64,000 nucleotides of DNA from Rotaria socialis (Eukaryota; Rotifera; Eurotatoria; Philodinida; Philodinidae). A model generated the notes under the pieces. That model saw nothing but the letters and a program-made list of their open reading frames with translations. It was not told where the DNA came from and searched no databases. The stretch spans positions 1 through 64,000 of the forward strand of contig CAJNYU010002386.1 in assembly GCA_905331475.1 (NCBI GenBank), written 5' to 3'. Both the position numbers and the translations under genes were made by a program. Positions within the stretch are counted from its first letter, which is position 1. The number at the start of each line of letters is the position of its first letter. Below, one piece after another: positions 47,438-60,100 of this stretch.

Positions 47438-48916
47438 TGAAAATGATCAATTTTGTTCTAGTGAGTTTTAGTATACAAATATGTGTGTAATTATTGTAGT
47501 GTGTACTTGCATGAATAAAGAAAAGACTCTTTATAATTGTTTCTTCTCATTATTTTTATACAGATAATAATAAACGCTTCTTTTTGTCTCTACCAGCAGT
47601 TTTAAATACACATATATTAATTTGTCCTTGTTTGCTCTTTTGCTGATTGTCATAAAAAAAAATGTAGTTTCGTATGTTGATGATGCATATTTATATGTAC
47701 CTTGATGATGATGTACAAGGATGTATAGACTGACGAAGACTACAGTACCTTGACCTCTAATAGACAAGCATAACGAAAGATACAATCGTTGGCGACACGA
47801 ATGACACGGATAAAAAAAGGCGAACTGGCATGCTATGCAAAAAAAAATTTATTAGTACATAGAACGAAACGTTGATCATTGATTTAGTTAAAGTTTTTAT
47901 ACTCTAAAAAAGACCAGAAGATACAAGTAAGACGATCAGGAGAAATTGCTTTGTATATAAGTATGTTTTATAGAAACCTTGTTGGATAAAAATGATTCTG
48001 ATATATTTATTATGATAATAAACCTATCGAACAATTATAGAATAGTGAAACAATAATAAATTGTCTTTGCCGATTACGACATCACTTTCATTAAGGACAT
48101 CTCCTTGCCATAATTGTTCGTGTCCTTGTTCGACGACACTCAGAGGTTTTTCATTGATTATCCATCTCTTGTTTCACCATCTGTTAATTCCGTTTGTCGC
48201 GTCTCATTTTCTCAAGTATATTCAAGAAAACTCTTGCTTTTTTCCTCTTTCTTTTCTCTACGAATATGAGCGTGTAAGACACACGACCTTGCTTTTATAT
48301 TATTGTGGAAATAGCGACGGCATCAGGCGAGTAACAACATCTTCAAGGCTATTTATTGTTTTGTTTTGCTTTTGAACATTTTCTTGTACAAAATTAAGAA
48401 TCTTTATTTTCTATCTGATGAATAATTTTCTTTTATCTTTACGATTGACAATGTTTGTCAAGAATATGTAGAGTAAAAGAGGATCGAGTAATAGAAGTCA
48501 ATCATTGTATTTATACAGCCGAACATCATTCACGATTCACTTGTCTTACGCGTAATTTGATCAAGTCGTTGCCGGTTGAAAGATTATGCAAGTTATGCAC
48601 TATCTTATTTGAATCGAATGTATCTCAACTACATATACAATTTTTTTTTTACCATCTGATCATTAGCATCAATAAGGAAATAGGAAACAAAAAAAAATAA
48701 TACGAACGACATATTCTACATTATTCCGTCTTATGATGTAACATTTTTTTTTCTCTTTTATCATTGAAAACCGGTTGATATTTGTTTTCTTCTTTTTTTT
48801 TTGTGCTCTACTATTCTGATAGTTATTGATCAATAGAGATTGACGGATTTTCAGAAGAGCAGAGAGAAGAAGAAAGACAAAGGCCTTTTCTAATTGCTAC
48901 CAACCGGCTTTTCGCA
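47438..48916. other. Intergenic between PHPT1 and KCTD-like gene
   Basis: No supported gene in about 1.5 kb. Open frames at 48,061-48,375 and 48,455-48,700 begin with TTG, GTG-like or internal codons and have no recognisable domain. A/T runs are frequent near 48,740-48,800. Confidence 0.5.
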
Positions 48917-49861
48917 ATGTCAGCAGAAAAAAAAGAAGAAAAAGAAAAAAAACCGCACACTAGTTGTTATTCGCCTTCACTCTCATATGCTAATATTTAT
49001 AGGATGACTGCAACTCAATGTTTATCTATTTCGTCGAATAGAAACATTTTCAATGGTAACAACGATATTATTACCTTTAATATTGGCGGTCATATTTATT
49101 CAACGCGACGTTCAACAATCAATGAAAATCTTGATTCACAATCGTATTTATCTTTGATTGTAAAAAATCAAACGAAAATTCAATTAGATAATAATGGTCA
49201 TTATTTTATTGATCGTGATGGCAAATATTTTTGTTATATATTAAATTATTTTCGTGAGAAAAAACTTATCTTACCGGAAAATTTCAATGAATTAAAACAA
49301 CTTTTTTCTGAAGCAAAATTCTATCAAATCGATGGACTAATAAATGAAATTGAAAATCATTTAAATAAAACAAATGAAACCAATAAAGAGTATCATCGCG
49401 GTTTTCAATTTACTTTAATTTCAAATTTAGAAAAAAATGGGAAAATATTAAAATTAATTGGTCCATTAAAATTAATTACTTTTTTTCATATTAAATTAAT
49501 CGGAGAAAAATTTTTAAATATTATTTCTTCGTTTAAGAATCCGCAAGATATTTTATGTCAATTGTCTTTTTCATTTGATGAGAACCTAATAGCATGTCAA
49601 CCAATCGATCAACTGCAACGTTTTGTACTTACTAAACAAGCTAGAAAAATGAATTTAATAGTTAGTTATTGTGATGATTATTTTTATATACCTACTGAAC
49701 GTGACATTATGTCACGGCATGAATTTACACAAATATTATTACAAATGCATAATGGAAAATTATTAGATTCAAATATTAAACATGATGATTCACAAAGTCT
49801 AGTCGAGCATTGGTTTTTGCCAACAGAATTTGACGAAGCATTCGAATGCAAGCAGAAATAG
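48917..49861 (+). CDS. BTB/T1-domain protein (KCTD-like)
   Basis: A single open frame of 314 residues with no intron, starting at the ATG 48,917; an in-frame Met 29 codons later (MTATQCL) is a second candidate. The first residues are Lys/Glu-rich. A potassium-channel tetramerisation (T1/BTB) domain spans about residues 50-145: IITFNIGGHIYSTRRSTI, then HYFIDRDGKYFCYILNYFR and FYQIDGLINEIE. There is no channel pore, so it is KCTD-like. KCTD proteins assemble as oligomers and often recruit Cullin-3 or G-protein beta subunits; which applies here cannot be said. The C-terminal half is unrecognised. The lack of introns suggests a retrocopy or an old intron loss. Confidence 0.8.
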   Translation: MSAEKKEEKEKKPHTSCYSPSLSYANIYRMTATQCLSISSNRNIFNGNNDIITFNIGGHIYSTRRSTINENLDSQSYLSLIVKNQTKIQLDNNGHYFIDRDGKYFCYILNYFREKKLILPENFNELKQLFSEAKFYQIDGLINEIENHLNKTNETNKEYHRGFQFTLISNLEKNGKILKLIGPLKLITFFHIKLIGEKFLNIISSFKNPQDILCQLSFSFDENLIACQPIDQLQRFVLTKQARKMNLIVSYCDDYFYIPTERDIMSRHEFTQILLQMHNGKLLDSNIKHDDSQSLVEHWFLPTEFDEAFECKQK

Positions 49862-50016
49862 TGTACATTAAATTATTCTTTCTTTCTTTCTTTCTATCGT
49901 TCTTTTTCTTGTTTGTTTTAATTTGTTTGTTTCTTTTGACAAACATCTCAGTCTCTCTTCTTTTTTTCGGAATTTATATACAATACGAATATGCAAGTAA
50001 AATTAAAAATTTATAT

Positions 50017-51341
50017 TTATTTTTTTTTTGTTTTATTTTCTTTTGTTGAACATAATCTTAGACAAGCATCTGGCTTATATGAAGCTGGACCTGGACCTGA
50101 GCTTGAGAGTTTGACTTTATGAAATCGTTCAGTTGATGAAAGAAAACCGAGTAGTGGATTTTTTTCTTGATTTAATTGTGACGGTTTTTCGTGAGAAAAT
50201 AAGTTTTGAAAATAAGTAGTTGGTCCAGGAGACAACATTTGTTGATTTTTATTCGTATTGAGATTAGACGGAAGTGGTAAAAATTTACCTTTGTAGCAAT
50301 TATATTTAGAAAAAAGTATTTCAAAAATCGAAGGAAGTATCTTGTCTTGAACACGAGCTGGTCCTTTATACCAATCTCGAAGTTTACTATGATGATCTTG
50401 CGCTAGTTTAACATACGGTCCATAAATTCCTGGAAAAAAAATTTTTTTTTTCTTTTATTAATAAATAATCTCCTAGGATCAGTTTTCATCTGTAGTGTAA
50501 AAATAGATAAATATAACCTTGTAAAATATATCTCTACTGAAGGAGTCTTATCTTGTAAAAACATTCCACATCATGTTACATATCCCTTATGAGATTGTCA
50601 ATTGATATTATTTAATGCGGTTATCGAATGATTCGGGATTCCGTATAAGAAGCTTACATATATTAAGACGCAAGATGTTCATTGCTTTTCAATTAGTTTA
50701 CTAGGTCATCAATGAAATAGAGCAGTAGTTTTATACATCTCGTTTTAAGACGCATTATTTTCATAGATCATTACATTCGAAATCCTTTTATCGGGAAGAA
50801 TACAAAAAAGATACCTAACAGTATACTTTCCTGTTTGTTTACGTTGAATTTCATCGACAAAACTTAATTTTTCATACAAAGTAACAGGCGGAGCACGAGC
50901 TGCTAATTCTTTTCGTTTACGACAAAGATTATTACTTTGTCGATCAAGTCGTATCGCATTGTAACGTCTTTCAAATTCATGTTTTCGTTGTAATTCATCA
51001 GGAATATTGCTTAAACTATGTATTGTCGTCTAAAATTTTAAATTACTTAAATGAACATCAAATAAAAGATTTTCTACTTGAGTATGACAAAAATGTCTTG
51101 TTTTACGAGATACAGATGAGAATCGCTTTGATTGTTGATAATAAGGTCCATATTTACTGCATGATTTTTGTCGATAGATTTCATCAATTGTGATTGGATT
51201 GTATGAGCCTGGTCCTAGAATTTTATCATGATGTTTTGATGAAAGTGCGTAATTGGCCAAATGTAAGCTTTTAAATAAATTGGTATCTAATTGTTGGCCA
51301 TAAATACTTTTCCGACATTTATTATATGATGAAACCGACAT
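50017..51341 (-). CDS. STPG/SHIPPO-type sperm-tail repeat protein
   Basis: Minus-strand exons 51,341-51,078, 51,029-50,827 and about 50,430-50,017. The junction between the second and third is not settled in phase, and another small exon may lie in 50,440-50,826. The protein contains PGP-Y repeats of the STPG/ODF3 family: ILGPGSYNP, SPGPTTYFQNLF and SGPGPASYKP, plus SKYGPYY and GIYGPYV. Such proteins bind microtubule lumens or doublets in cilia and flagella. It resembles LEXM/CIMAP-type members, but this is a guess. The start ATG at 51,341 is 60 nt from the divergent B3GLCT start. Confidence 0.72.
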
Positions 51342-51401
51342 GAAATATTGTAATTAACTGCGATTCTATGGGCGCCTTGTACTTCTTTTATTTAGATTAA
51401 T
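51342..51401. promoter_or_regulatory. 60-nt divergent promoter / shared 5' spacer
   Basis: Only 60 nt separate the start codons of the minus-strand STPG gene and the plus-strand B3GLCT gene. Any promoter must be bidirectional or lie within coding sequence, and both 5'UTRs must be very short or trans-spliced. A short GC-containing block (GGGCGCC) lies in the middle. Confidence 0.6.
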
Positions 51402-52763
51402 ATGAAATATCTACATACCTTTTTCTTTTTAATCATTGGTCTTCCATCTTTTTTAACAAATCAAGTTACAAATGAATTTATTATTCTTCTAATTAGTCAA
51501 CCTCATATATATATTTTAAGTCAACTTCATAATGCTTCAACATTTATTCCAGCACATATTCCGCTTCTTTATACACATTCATATCTATCATCAGTCCCGA
51601 ACTGGTATGCAATATATCCATTGTTTTCATCAATCATAAATCAGTATGCTCAGTTGAAATGGCTTTTCATATGTGAACCTCAAGCACGCATGAATCTAAA
51701 TGAACTCATAGCATTTGCAGAAAACTCGAATGATGATTATGTTGGTCATGGCTTATATGATTCGGAACCGAGTATAATTCATCACTATTCATTTTCATTA
51801 GACAATCCATATCCAGATTTCGCATCGGGTGTTTTACTATCAAGAAAAATTTTATCATTATTTATAAATCGTTATGAAACTTACACGAAAAAAATTGATT
51901 TTATTATTGATGTTAAATATGAACTTAATCAATTATTAAATGAATTGACAGACACGAAATTAGTTGATAGGCCAGAACTTTTTTGTAACAAAAATAAAAA
52001 TACATGTCTAACATGGTACGATGGACAATATGATTATTCATGTGGGCGAACTAATATACAATTAGAAGATTTATATATTGGTATAAAAACATTTATAGGT
52101 TATCATAAGACACGTATCGACTTTTTAAGAAAAACCTGGTTAAATGATAAACTTAATTATAATTTTTTTACCAATGAAATCAATGAAACAAATGACAATA
52201 AAAATAAAGAATTTATTATATTAAAAGAAAATACTGAACGTGGTCATTGTCATAAAACATTTTCAATTTTCCATTATTTTTATTATACAAAAGAAAATTT
52301 AAAATATTTAATTATTGCTGATGACGATACACTTTTGTCCGTAGAACGAGTTCTTCGTCTAGTACGATGTTTTATGCTTTCAAATGATATTCCTATGGTA
52401 CTTGGTGAACGATATGGTTACGGTAATTATTATGATTATCCAACCGGTGGATCAGGCATGATTTTTAATCGACAAGCTGTACAACAGATAATTTCAAATT
52501 GCGCATGTCCATCACCCGACACACCCGATGATATGTTCTTAGGTTTGTGTCTAAAACGCATTAATATACCATTAACAAACATCCCGGAATTACATCAAGC
52601 ACAACCGGATGCTTATTCAAAGGATTGGCTTGAACATCAAAAACCCATTAGTTTTCATAAATTCGAAGGTATTAATGTTGAACAAGTGTATAGAACTTAT
52701 CTATATGAAAAACATACGCCTAGTGATGTCCCATCTAATCACATCACCAAGGATGAATTTTGA
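51402..52763 (+). CDS. B3GLCT: Beta-1,3-glucosyltransferase (B3GLCT-like, GT31)
   Basis: One uninterrupted frame of 453 residues (human 498). The protein starts with a hydrophobic signal (YLHTFFFLIIGLPSFL). The C-terminal catalytic domain has IKTFIGYHKTRIDFLRKTW, the DxD motif IIADDDTLLS, VLGERYGYG, TGGSGMIFNR and TPDDMFLGLC, then HQAQPDAYSKDWLEHQ and ISFHKFEG. The order and sequence match B3GLCT, which adds glucose to O-fucose on thrombospondin repeats in the ER. The C-terminus KDEF resembles the ER-retrieval KDEL/REEL signal. No introns, unlike most genes here. It is divergent from the STPG gene. Confidence 0.93.
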   Translation: MKYLHTFFFLIIGLPSFLTNQVTNEFIILLISQPHIYILSQLHNASTFIPAHIPLLYTHSYLSSVPNWYAIYPLFSSIINQYAQLKWLFICEPQARMNLNELIAFAENSNDDYVGHGLYDSEPSIIHHYSFSLDNPYPDFASGVLLSRKILSLFINRYETYTKKIDFIIDVKYELNQLLNELTDTKLVDRPELFCNKNKNTCLTWYDGQYDYSCGRTNIQLEDLYIGIKTFIGYHKTRIDFLRKTWLNDKLNYNFFTNEINETNDNKNKEFIILKENTERGHCHKTFSIFHYFYYTKENLKYLIIADDDTLLSVERVLRLVRCFMLSNDIPMVLGERYGYGNYYDYPTGGSGMIFNRQAVQQIISNCACPSPDTPDDMFLGLCLKRINIPLTNIPELHQAQPDAYSKDWLEHQKPISFHKFEGINVEQVYRTYLYEKHTPSDVPSNHITKDEF

Positions 52764-52953
52764 CCCTACGATAAGTTTAGGTAAAAATTCAATAAACTTT
52801 AACATAGTAGTATTAACTCATTTTGTATTTCGATTTTTTTTTTCATGTTAAAGAAGAATAAAGAAAATTCTTATTATGCATAATAAAAGTATTTGTCAAA
52901 ATAGAAATATAGCCGGGGATGAGCAAGAAAGGCAATTGGTAGCATTGACAAAA

Positions 52954-52985
<32 letters not shown>

Positions 52986-53095
52986 AATAAGCAGTAATTC
53001 TAGCAACAAAATTTTAAAGAAGCAACACACATAAAACATCTTGCTTATAAAACGAAAACGATTTATTGTTTTGTATAAATTTCGTCATCTCGAAA
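52764..53095. other. Convergent 3' region with GAAA microsatellite
   Basis: This 332-nt gap between two converging genes holds the 3'UTRs, with a polyadenylation-like AATAAA (52,857-52,862) and an (AAAG)n tract (52,952-52,986). Nothing else seen. Confidence 0.55.
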
Positions 53096-54338
53096 TTAAA
53101 TACAATCTTTGCATAAAATTAAATTGCCATCTTGATAAAAACTTTCTTCGGCAATGCATTTCTAAACAAGAACGACAATGTCAAGCAAAAACAAGAATAC
53201 GAATTTGTTACCTGGCATTTTGAACATGTAAAACATTCTTTATGCCAATATTTATCTTCAAATTCAAGATATTCAACATCAGCTACAATAGCTTTTTGAC
53301 AGCGACTGCATCGTTTAGCATGTTTATCTTCATAACAGTTCACACAGCATGGTTGACCATCTACCATAGAGATTTTCGATTGAGCCGATATTGGTTGTTT
53401 ACATGTTACGCCTAGAACAACAGCATATTATTATTATTATTATTGTTATTATTACTATCAGTCTTAAAACAAAAATAATATGATTATATGAAAGAAAAAT
53501 AATATTTTCTATGGTTTCGATTACGATCAATTAATTTTCTTTTTAACGAATACATACATAAGAAACAGGCTGCATGGTAAGATGCGCCTGCAAATGTAAT
53601 ACCAGCTGAAGTTATCAATGAACCACATTTACCGCAACGTTTACGTGGAAAACGTGCTTCGTGACAGGCCGAACATAAATATTGACTATTAAATGGATAG
53701 AATTGTGATGTTATTGGTTTATGACAATCAGCACAAGCAAAACAATCCGGCTATAATATAAATAACAGATTTTATATTCGTCTTTTTTTTCAATTGAAAA
53801 TATATACATGAAATTGTTTTCCATCGAATTCAGTGATGCCTACAGAAAATTAGAAGTAAAAGATTTCAATAAGAATATATCAAGAAAAAACGTCAACTCA
53901 CGAGATCCAGCTGGAAATGGTTTTTGACAACCTGAACAGGTACTAAAAAATAAAATAATACATTAGTTTTAAATATGTCGTTATCGGAGATTATTTTTTA
54001 TAATTGTACTCGTCAACTTTCCAGGGATACTCAGTTTAATAGATTATTGGTTTCTTGAAACACTTATTCATAAGAGTGCATATCGGAATACTATCTATCT
54101 TAGCCTTTTATAGTTCTATATATATATATATATATATATTGCCTATCGTCATCGCTACCGAACAAGTAATCAATAGAATGTTATCGATACTATTGCAAGC
54201 TGTGGTAATGAATATGTCTCACTCAGTGACATATGGAGTCTAATGATTTCTTCTCATGACTTGATGTAATAGTTAGTTTCTGGAAAAACATTTCTATACA
54301 TCTCTTTGGATGTACTAATTCAATGTGACTTACCTCAT
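53096..54338 (-). CDS. Three-LIM-domain protein
   Basis: Six minus-strand exons: 54,338-54,334, 53,942-53,902, 53,839-53,808, 53,750-53,558, 53,411-53,212 and 53,161-53,096, together 537 nt or 178 residues. The first exon carries just ATGAG, joined across a 391-nt intron to make Met-Ser-Thr. Three LIM domains follow: CSGCQKPFPAGS to CSACHEARF, CGKCGSLITSAG to CCVNCYEDKH, and CSRCQKAIVADVEY to LILCKDC. All zinc ligands are in place. LIM-only proteins act as scaffolds in the nucleus, cytoskeleton or adhesion sites; the sequence does not pick the partner. It resembles FHL/LIM-only proteins and ends right after the last LIM. Confidence 0.88.
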
Positions 54339-56792
54339 GTCGTTTTATATTTGTGTGAAGATATTGATATTGGTAATAAAACTTGAGAGAAAACGAAAAA
54401 AGAAAAACGACAAATTAATATATATGTATGTATGTATATCAAAACAATTTCTATAATGCGAATAGCTTTTCAAGCGAACTAATTAAACCGAAAAATTGTG
54501 GTAAAAAACTGAGGATTTCTTGGAGATCTAACTGGAAGTATTTCTTCGTCTATAGTGAAAGCCCAATAATATAAAACAAGAGGAAGACAAGCGAACAGTT
54601 GATGTAAAAGAAAACAATCCTAGCTGGATATCATCGATATCCTACTTAATTTACGTTATTTTGGCTAGAAAAAGACTGCAGTCAACATGTGGTGCAGTTA
54701 ACTGTCGTCATTATTCTTCTTCTCTTTACTAGCTATAGCAATCTCATTCGGGTTTGCAACAACGATATATTTATTCTCTCTCGCTTTTAGATTTTTGCAC
54801 AGATTATCAATATGCAGCAGAAGTATAAGCATATTTTTCTGTCTTGTTTTTATTGCTGTATTCTGGTATTTTCTTTCTTTTCTAAGTAACGAACACGACG
54901 ATGGCCGATAAAGCTACCAGTAGTCGTATCTTCTCCTTATTCTCTTTGTACTATGTTCGCTCTCGACTGCATTACCAAACTAGCGCGATGCTGTATATAG
55001 GAGAACCTGCAATTTTTGTTCGACACTAGTAACCAGAATGCCGAGCTTGTGTTCTCTTTCTGTTTCGTACAACTTTGTCTAAAAATTATTTTTGCTTTTC
55101 TTCTGATTTCTTTTTTTGGCAGATATTAGGATTTATCTTACTGCGACAATATCCTGATTTTTCCACTATGAATTCAATCGTTGTTTTTGATGTTATCAAA
55201 ATCAATGGAGAATTATTTTTCTCATAAATTCTACTCGACACCTATTCAATAGATTTGGCATGTAGAAATGCCTTTGACTTTTCCCCTCCCTGCATAGGTC
55301 ATATGCGATACCTGTTAAAATAAATTAGACGAAAAAAACACTCAATAATCGATTTAGCTGTGCATATAAAAAAAAAACAATTCTTGAAGAAGGACTGTAT
55401 TGAAAAAGGTTATAAACAGATCAAATATCTAATTGAAAATTGAACACAATGCGAATCACTTTTCTTTATTTTTTTTTGCTTGGCTAATATCAATCAATAA
55501 GATCTGTTAAATGATGATAGATAAAGTGTATCTCGCTTCATAGATGCTAATCATAATCGATTAGTTTCTATCGTCTATAAAGTTATGTTCACTTTTCTAT
55601 CATCGTAATCATTCAATAACACAGAATCCATCAGATGATATAATACAGATGGAATAAGTAAGTGGGGAGCATAAAAAAAAAGTTCATTATATAATTATAA
55701 TCCAAAGGTGAATAGTATTGAGTTTATAAAATGCTCGAAGCATAAACACTTACTATACTAGTCTTCTACATAGAGAATATCTTACTTTGCCTGTTAATAT
55801 TAGGAGATTTCTTAGTATACCAAACGGACAAAAGAATATCGGAATGTTGAGTTAGACTATAAATCAAATTATTCTATTCTTATACGTCAAATATTATCTT
55901 CCAGAACTGCCATCAACAACAATAGATAAAAATATTGGAGACGTAAATACATAAATATGGAGATGAAACATCAATATATAAAGAGGAAAACAAGATAATC
56001 TCCGGTAAGGTCTCACGACTAGACATTCGATCGAATTTTCACATAGAGTAACTCTTTCCTGGAGATTTATTTGTAATGCGATATGTATAAGTAGTCAACT
56101 AAAATATTACAAGATGACAAATTGAATAACGCATTATGTATGTTATATTTCAATGCTAAAAGAGTGACGAAATATTTTCGTAGCAGCTTATTCCTTTAAT
56201 CATAAATCCAATAGGAAAATATAAAAGGACTTCTGTGAAATGAATACTGTTAGTAAACTTACGCTATATTGCCTTCTGAATTCATCCGTGAGCAACAAGT
56301 CACAGTTCGTAATAAATCACCAAACGCTCGAAGAATGACAGAAGACATTTGAAATTTTTTATTTATGTTTAACGATCATTAATCGCAATCCACGCCCTAG
56401 AGTAACATCATGATAAAATAAAGTGAATCCCAAATCGAATACAATCTTACTTTTCCGCTGTTTCACATACTTTACAAGAGTGTGCTTGTGTGATGCGTGA
56501 CTGATATGAAGAAGAGTAATAAAAGAGAAAACTATGTACATATATATCGACATTAGTCGACCTGGTAAGGAGACAGTCAGATAAATAAAAGGGATTTAAC
56601 AACATATAATCTGTACTAATACACAATATGATGAAGATGATGATGTATATATATATATGAGAGTTATCTACTAATCTTGGAAAAACAAGATATACAAGAA
56701 AATTAGTAGCATATAAAAGATAGTAAATATGATTCTCGTTGATACTTAAACTTTTCTTAAACATAATGAAAGCTATTATATTTTAGAATACC

Positions 56793-56823
<31 letters not shown>

Positions 56824-57120
56824 GAATCTTTCACTAGATGACGCTAGGTGATATCTATTCCACAAGGAAAAATTCACTGAAAATCAACCAATAAAAATTT
56901 AATGTCAATTGCCCGACATGTGTTTATTTGTGTGCTCGTTCGCTCGTATGTCCGTTTGTGTATAGCCATTGAATCTTTTTTTTCCTTCTATATCGTCATC
57001 TTTTTCAATTTAATACTTTTTAGAATGAGCCTCGATGTAAATATAACATGCTCGATTTTGATGGATTTTACTTAATTTGAAATCTGTTCTTTTTTAATAA
57101 TTCAATATCACTCACTTTAA
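54339..57120. other. Intergenic between LIM gene and receptor PTP
   Basis: About 2.8 kb with no supported gene. It holds (TA)n tracts (56,647-56,659, 56,800-56,823) and the presumed promoters of the two divergent genes. Minus-strand open frames at 56,359-56,764 are low complexity and unsupported. Confidence 0.5.
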
Positions 57121-60100
57121 ATGATGATCAACGCTCAGATTTTTGTTTATTTTTTTCTTATCTTGCAATTTTTAATATTATCCTTAATTAATGCAACAAC
57201 AATTCATGAAATTAATGAAGCAATATTTCTCGATCCACGTACACAATCAGCACTAATATATTGCCCATTAGATGCTACATATACTGCCGATATACAATGG
57301 TACGATGTGGTCAATCGTCGTTATGAATTAGAACATGGACGTTACTATCGTATTAATGGTTCACATCCATTTGATCGAGAATTTATTTGTTCAGCTGTCT
57401 CACAGCCAGGAAGTGAAACTTATGAAAAGTATCGAATTAAAATTCGTACATATGGTAAGACGACAATAGATAATACATTCAAGAAAAAAAAAGAAGTTCT
57501 CACATCATTTTTCTATAAGAATTCTGCGACAAATGTAATTACCATGACAAACGAATAGATTAGTACAATAAGGTCAAGAGTCCTAGAAATAAAAATGTCA
57601 TGGTTCAAAAGAAAAAAAAAGAAGTACTTGTATAATATAAAGGGACATGCAATATTAGTGTAAATACCCGGAAGCTGTTAGCGTAATCCTTCTGGGATTA
57701 AATATATAAAATACGATGCATCTGGTGTTATTAACAGTAGGGAGTTTGTTGTATTCGATCACAATGTTCTCTACGACCATGTCACTTAATCTTTCATAAT
57801 AGTCTAAATTGTTCGTTCTATGATTTGAATCTATTTTAGACCGTCCACTAAATGTACGACAAGCTTTTATTCGAAATATAACTAATACCAGTATAACTAT
57901 TGATTGGGAAGACGATAGTTATAATCAAAATGCCAATATATCCTATTATGAATTAGTTTTAAAGTATGTGATGAAAAATCTTATCAGAGAAATAACAATT
58001 TCCTATTTTTTTCTCTTTAGATGTAATAATACAATACAATATCGAACATTAATCAATGGTTCATTGGCAAGCTACACATTTCCTTCGCTATTTCCAAATA
58101 CAATTTATTCAATTGACATATCAGCAGTCGACACATGGAAACGTTATAGTGGTAGTATAACTATCAATGGTACAACATTATCATCAACGAATTCTAATGA
58201 ATTTAAAAAGTCCTATCAATTCGTTGATCATAACTTAATTGATCAATCAGTATCATGTTATCGACTTGACAATCAATTGTTATTAATTGAATTTAATAAT
58301 TCACAATTACTATCCGTACAACGCATTTATAATGTAACAATTTATGACTATCAAGATTATGTAGCATATACAGATAATCATTATAATCAACAATATTATT
58401 TAACAACAAAAACATTAAATTCATTTATTTATCGTTTAAAACGTAAAAGTTTAACGTTTAAAATAAAATTTATTTTTTCAACAAATCAATTAGAATATGT
58501 TGAAACGATCGTTAAATATTGTGATGATTTTTATCCGATCTATTCGCCATTAACTTGTTCAATAAAATCAACCGGCGTCAATAATCATCATTTAATGATA
58601 CACATGCAATTATATAATAATGATAAACAAATTAATTCGCTTAAGCCCTATAATGTTTTTTATAAAACAAGTCGAACACATTTTACTAAAAGGAATATTT
58701 ATGATATTCAAAAAGTAAGTTTTTCTCTTCGAAGAACAGCAACATATTGTATCGATAAAAGACTGATGTCTTAAAAGTGTTTATTTCACTTAGTAAAGCG
58801 ATCAATGTTTTATGTTTATAGAGGCTTTGTTAATGGCAAATTTGTTCATATAAAAAATATTACAAGATAGTTTAATTCTTTTGCGCTTATAGCGTTCATA
58901 TAGCCAAATTGATGTTTAGTCGAGCATGGTAATAGCTTATACGGATGTTGATTAAGGCGATGATATGAGAAAAACTTAGATGAAATCATCGAACTATGGA
59001 CAAAAAATTGAATAGCATGATAATTCAATTTTCGCTTTTGTATTGTTTCTGGATTATAACGGGTCTAATCGAGAGAATCTCGCTTTTTCTATAAAAATCG
59101 ATAAGATGAATATCCCTATCAGTCTCTAAATCTTCTATACGTGCTCTTTTGCATGCGCCTCCGATGACCATTGACATCACTGTATGAACCAATTAAGTCG
59201 ACATTCAACGAAAAGGTTTTAGTCTTTCTTGCTTGAGTTAGAACATTTCGGAAAATAATAAAATTCTATTTTTAGTATGTCAGTGTAAATGTCATTGATG
59301 TAAAAGATAATTATTCGGTTATCGTGGAAAATAATCTCATTGGTAGTAATTCCAATGAAAAAATCAATATTTCAATTCTATGTCCAATTACTCGAATAGG
59401 TTTGAATTTGTTGTTTTACTTTTATGTTCATAATTAAAACTATTTATTTTTAGCAGCTATCTCTCGAGTAAATGCGAAGCGTGAAAATCGAATATTATTT
59501 GGTATTGTCGCCGGTCTTGTTTTATCGATTATTAGTCTTATTGCATTGGCATTTTTTATTGCCTATCGAAAGTAAGAAGAAGAGTTTTGATTTTATTTGA
59601 CAAAAATTTTGTTTCGCAGAGGATTAATGCCGGATTGTCGTCGAATGATACTTCATTATGCATATTTAATTCGTAAAAAGCATCATCCAAGATCAAACCT
59701 TGTCCAAGCAAATGGTTCTATCGATGGTAATGCTAGTAATGCAAATAGTGTCAATTATTTCGATGCGAATTATAGTAAGTTAACTATTTGTTTATGGTTT
59801 TATTTGAGATTTTTGTTATATAGAAGACTTTGACTCAACATCAATACCAATCAATCAATTTACTGGTTATGTAGGTCGAATGCATAAAGATGGAGATTTT
59901 GGTTTTGTTCGACTATTCGAAGTTCGTATTTGTTCATCGACCGAAAAATAAAAATTGTAATATCGACTATATATTTGTTTTTAATAGGATGTTTGTGAAG
60001 TATCGAAAACTTATACATTTCCTGCTGATGTTTCACAATTGGAATATAATAAAGCCAAGAATCGTTATACAAATATTTTAACATGTATATATTTGAAATT

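Noticed and set aside
51030-51046. A seeming 17-nt intron in the STPG gene
   Set aside because: A 48-nt intron starting at GTAGAA (51,077 down to 51,030) joins the exons in phase 0.
56359-56764. Two overlapping minus-strand open frames
   Set aside because: Both are made of AT-rich low-complexity sequence without a domain or splice support.
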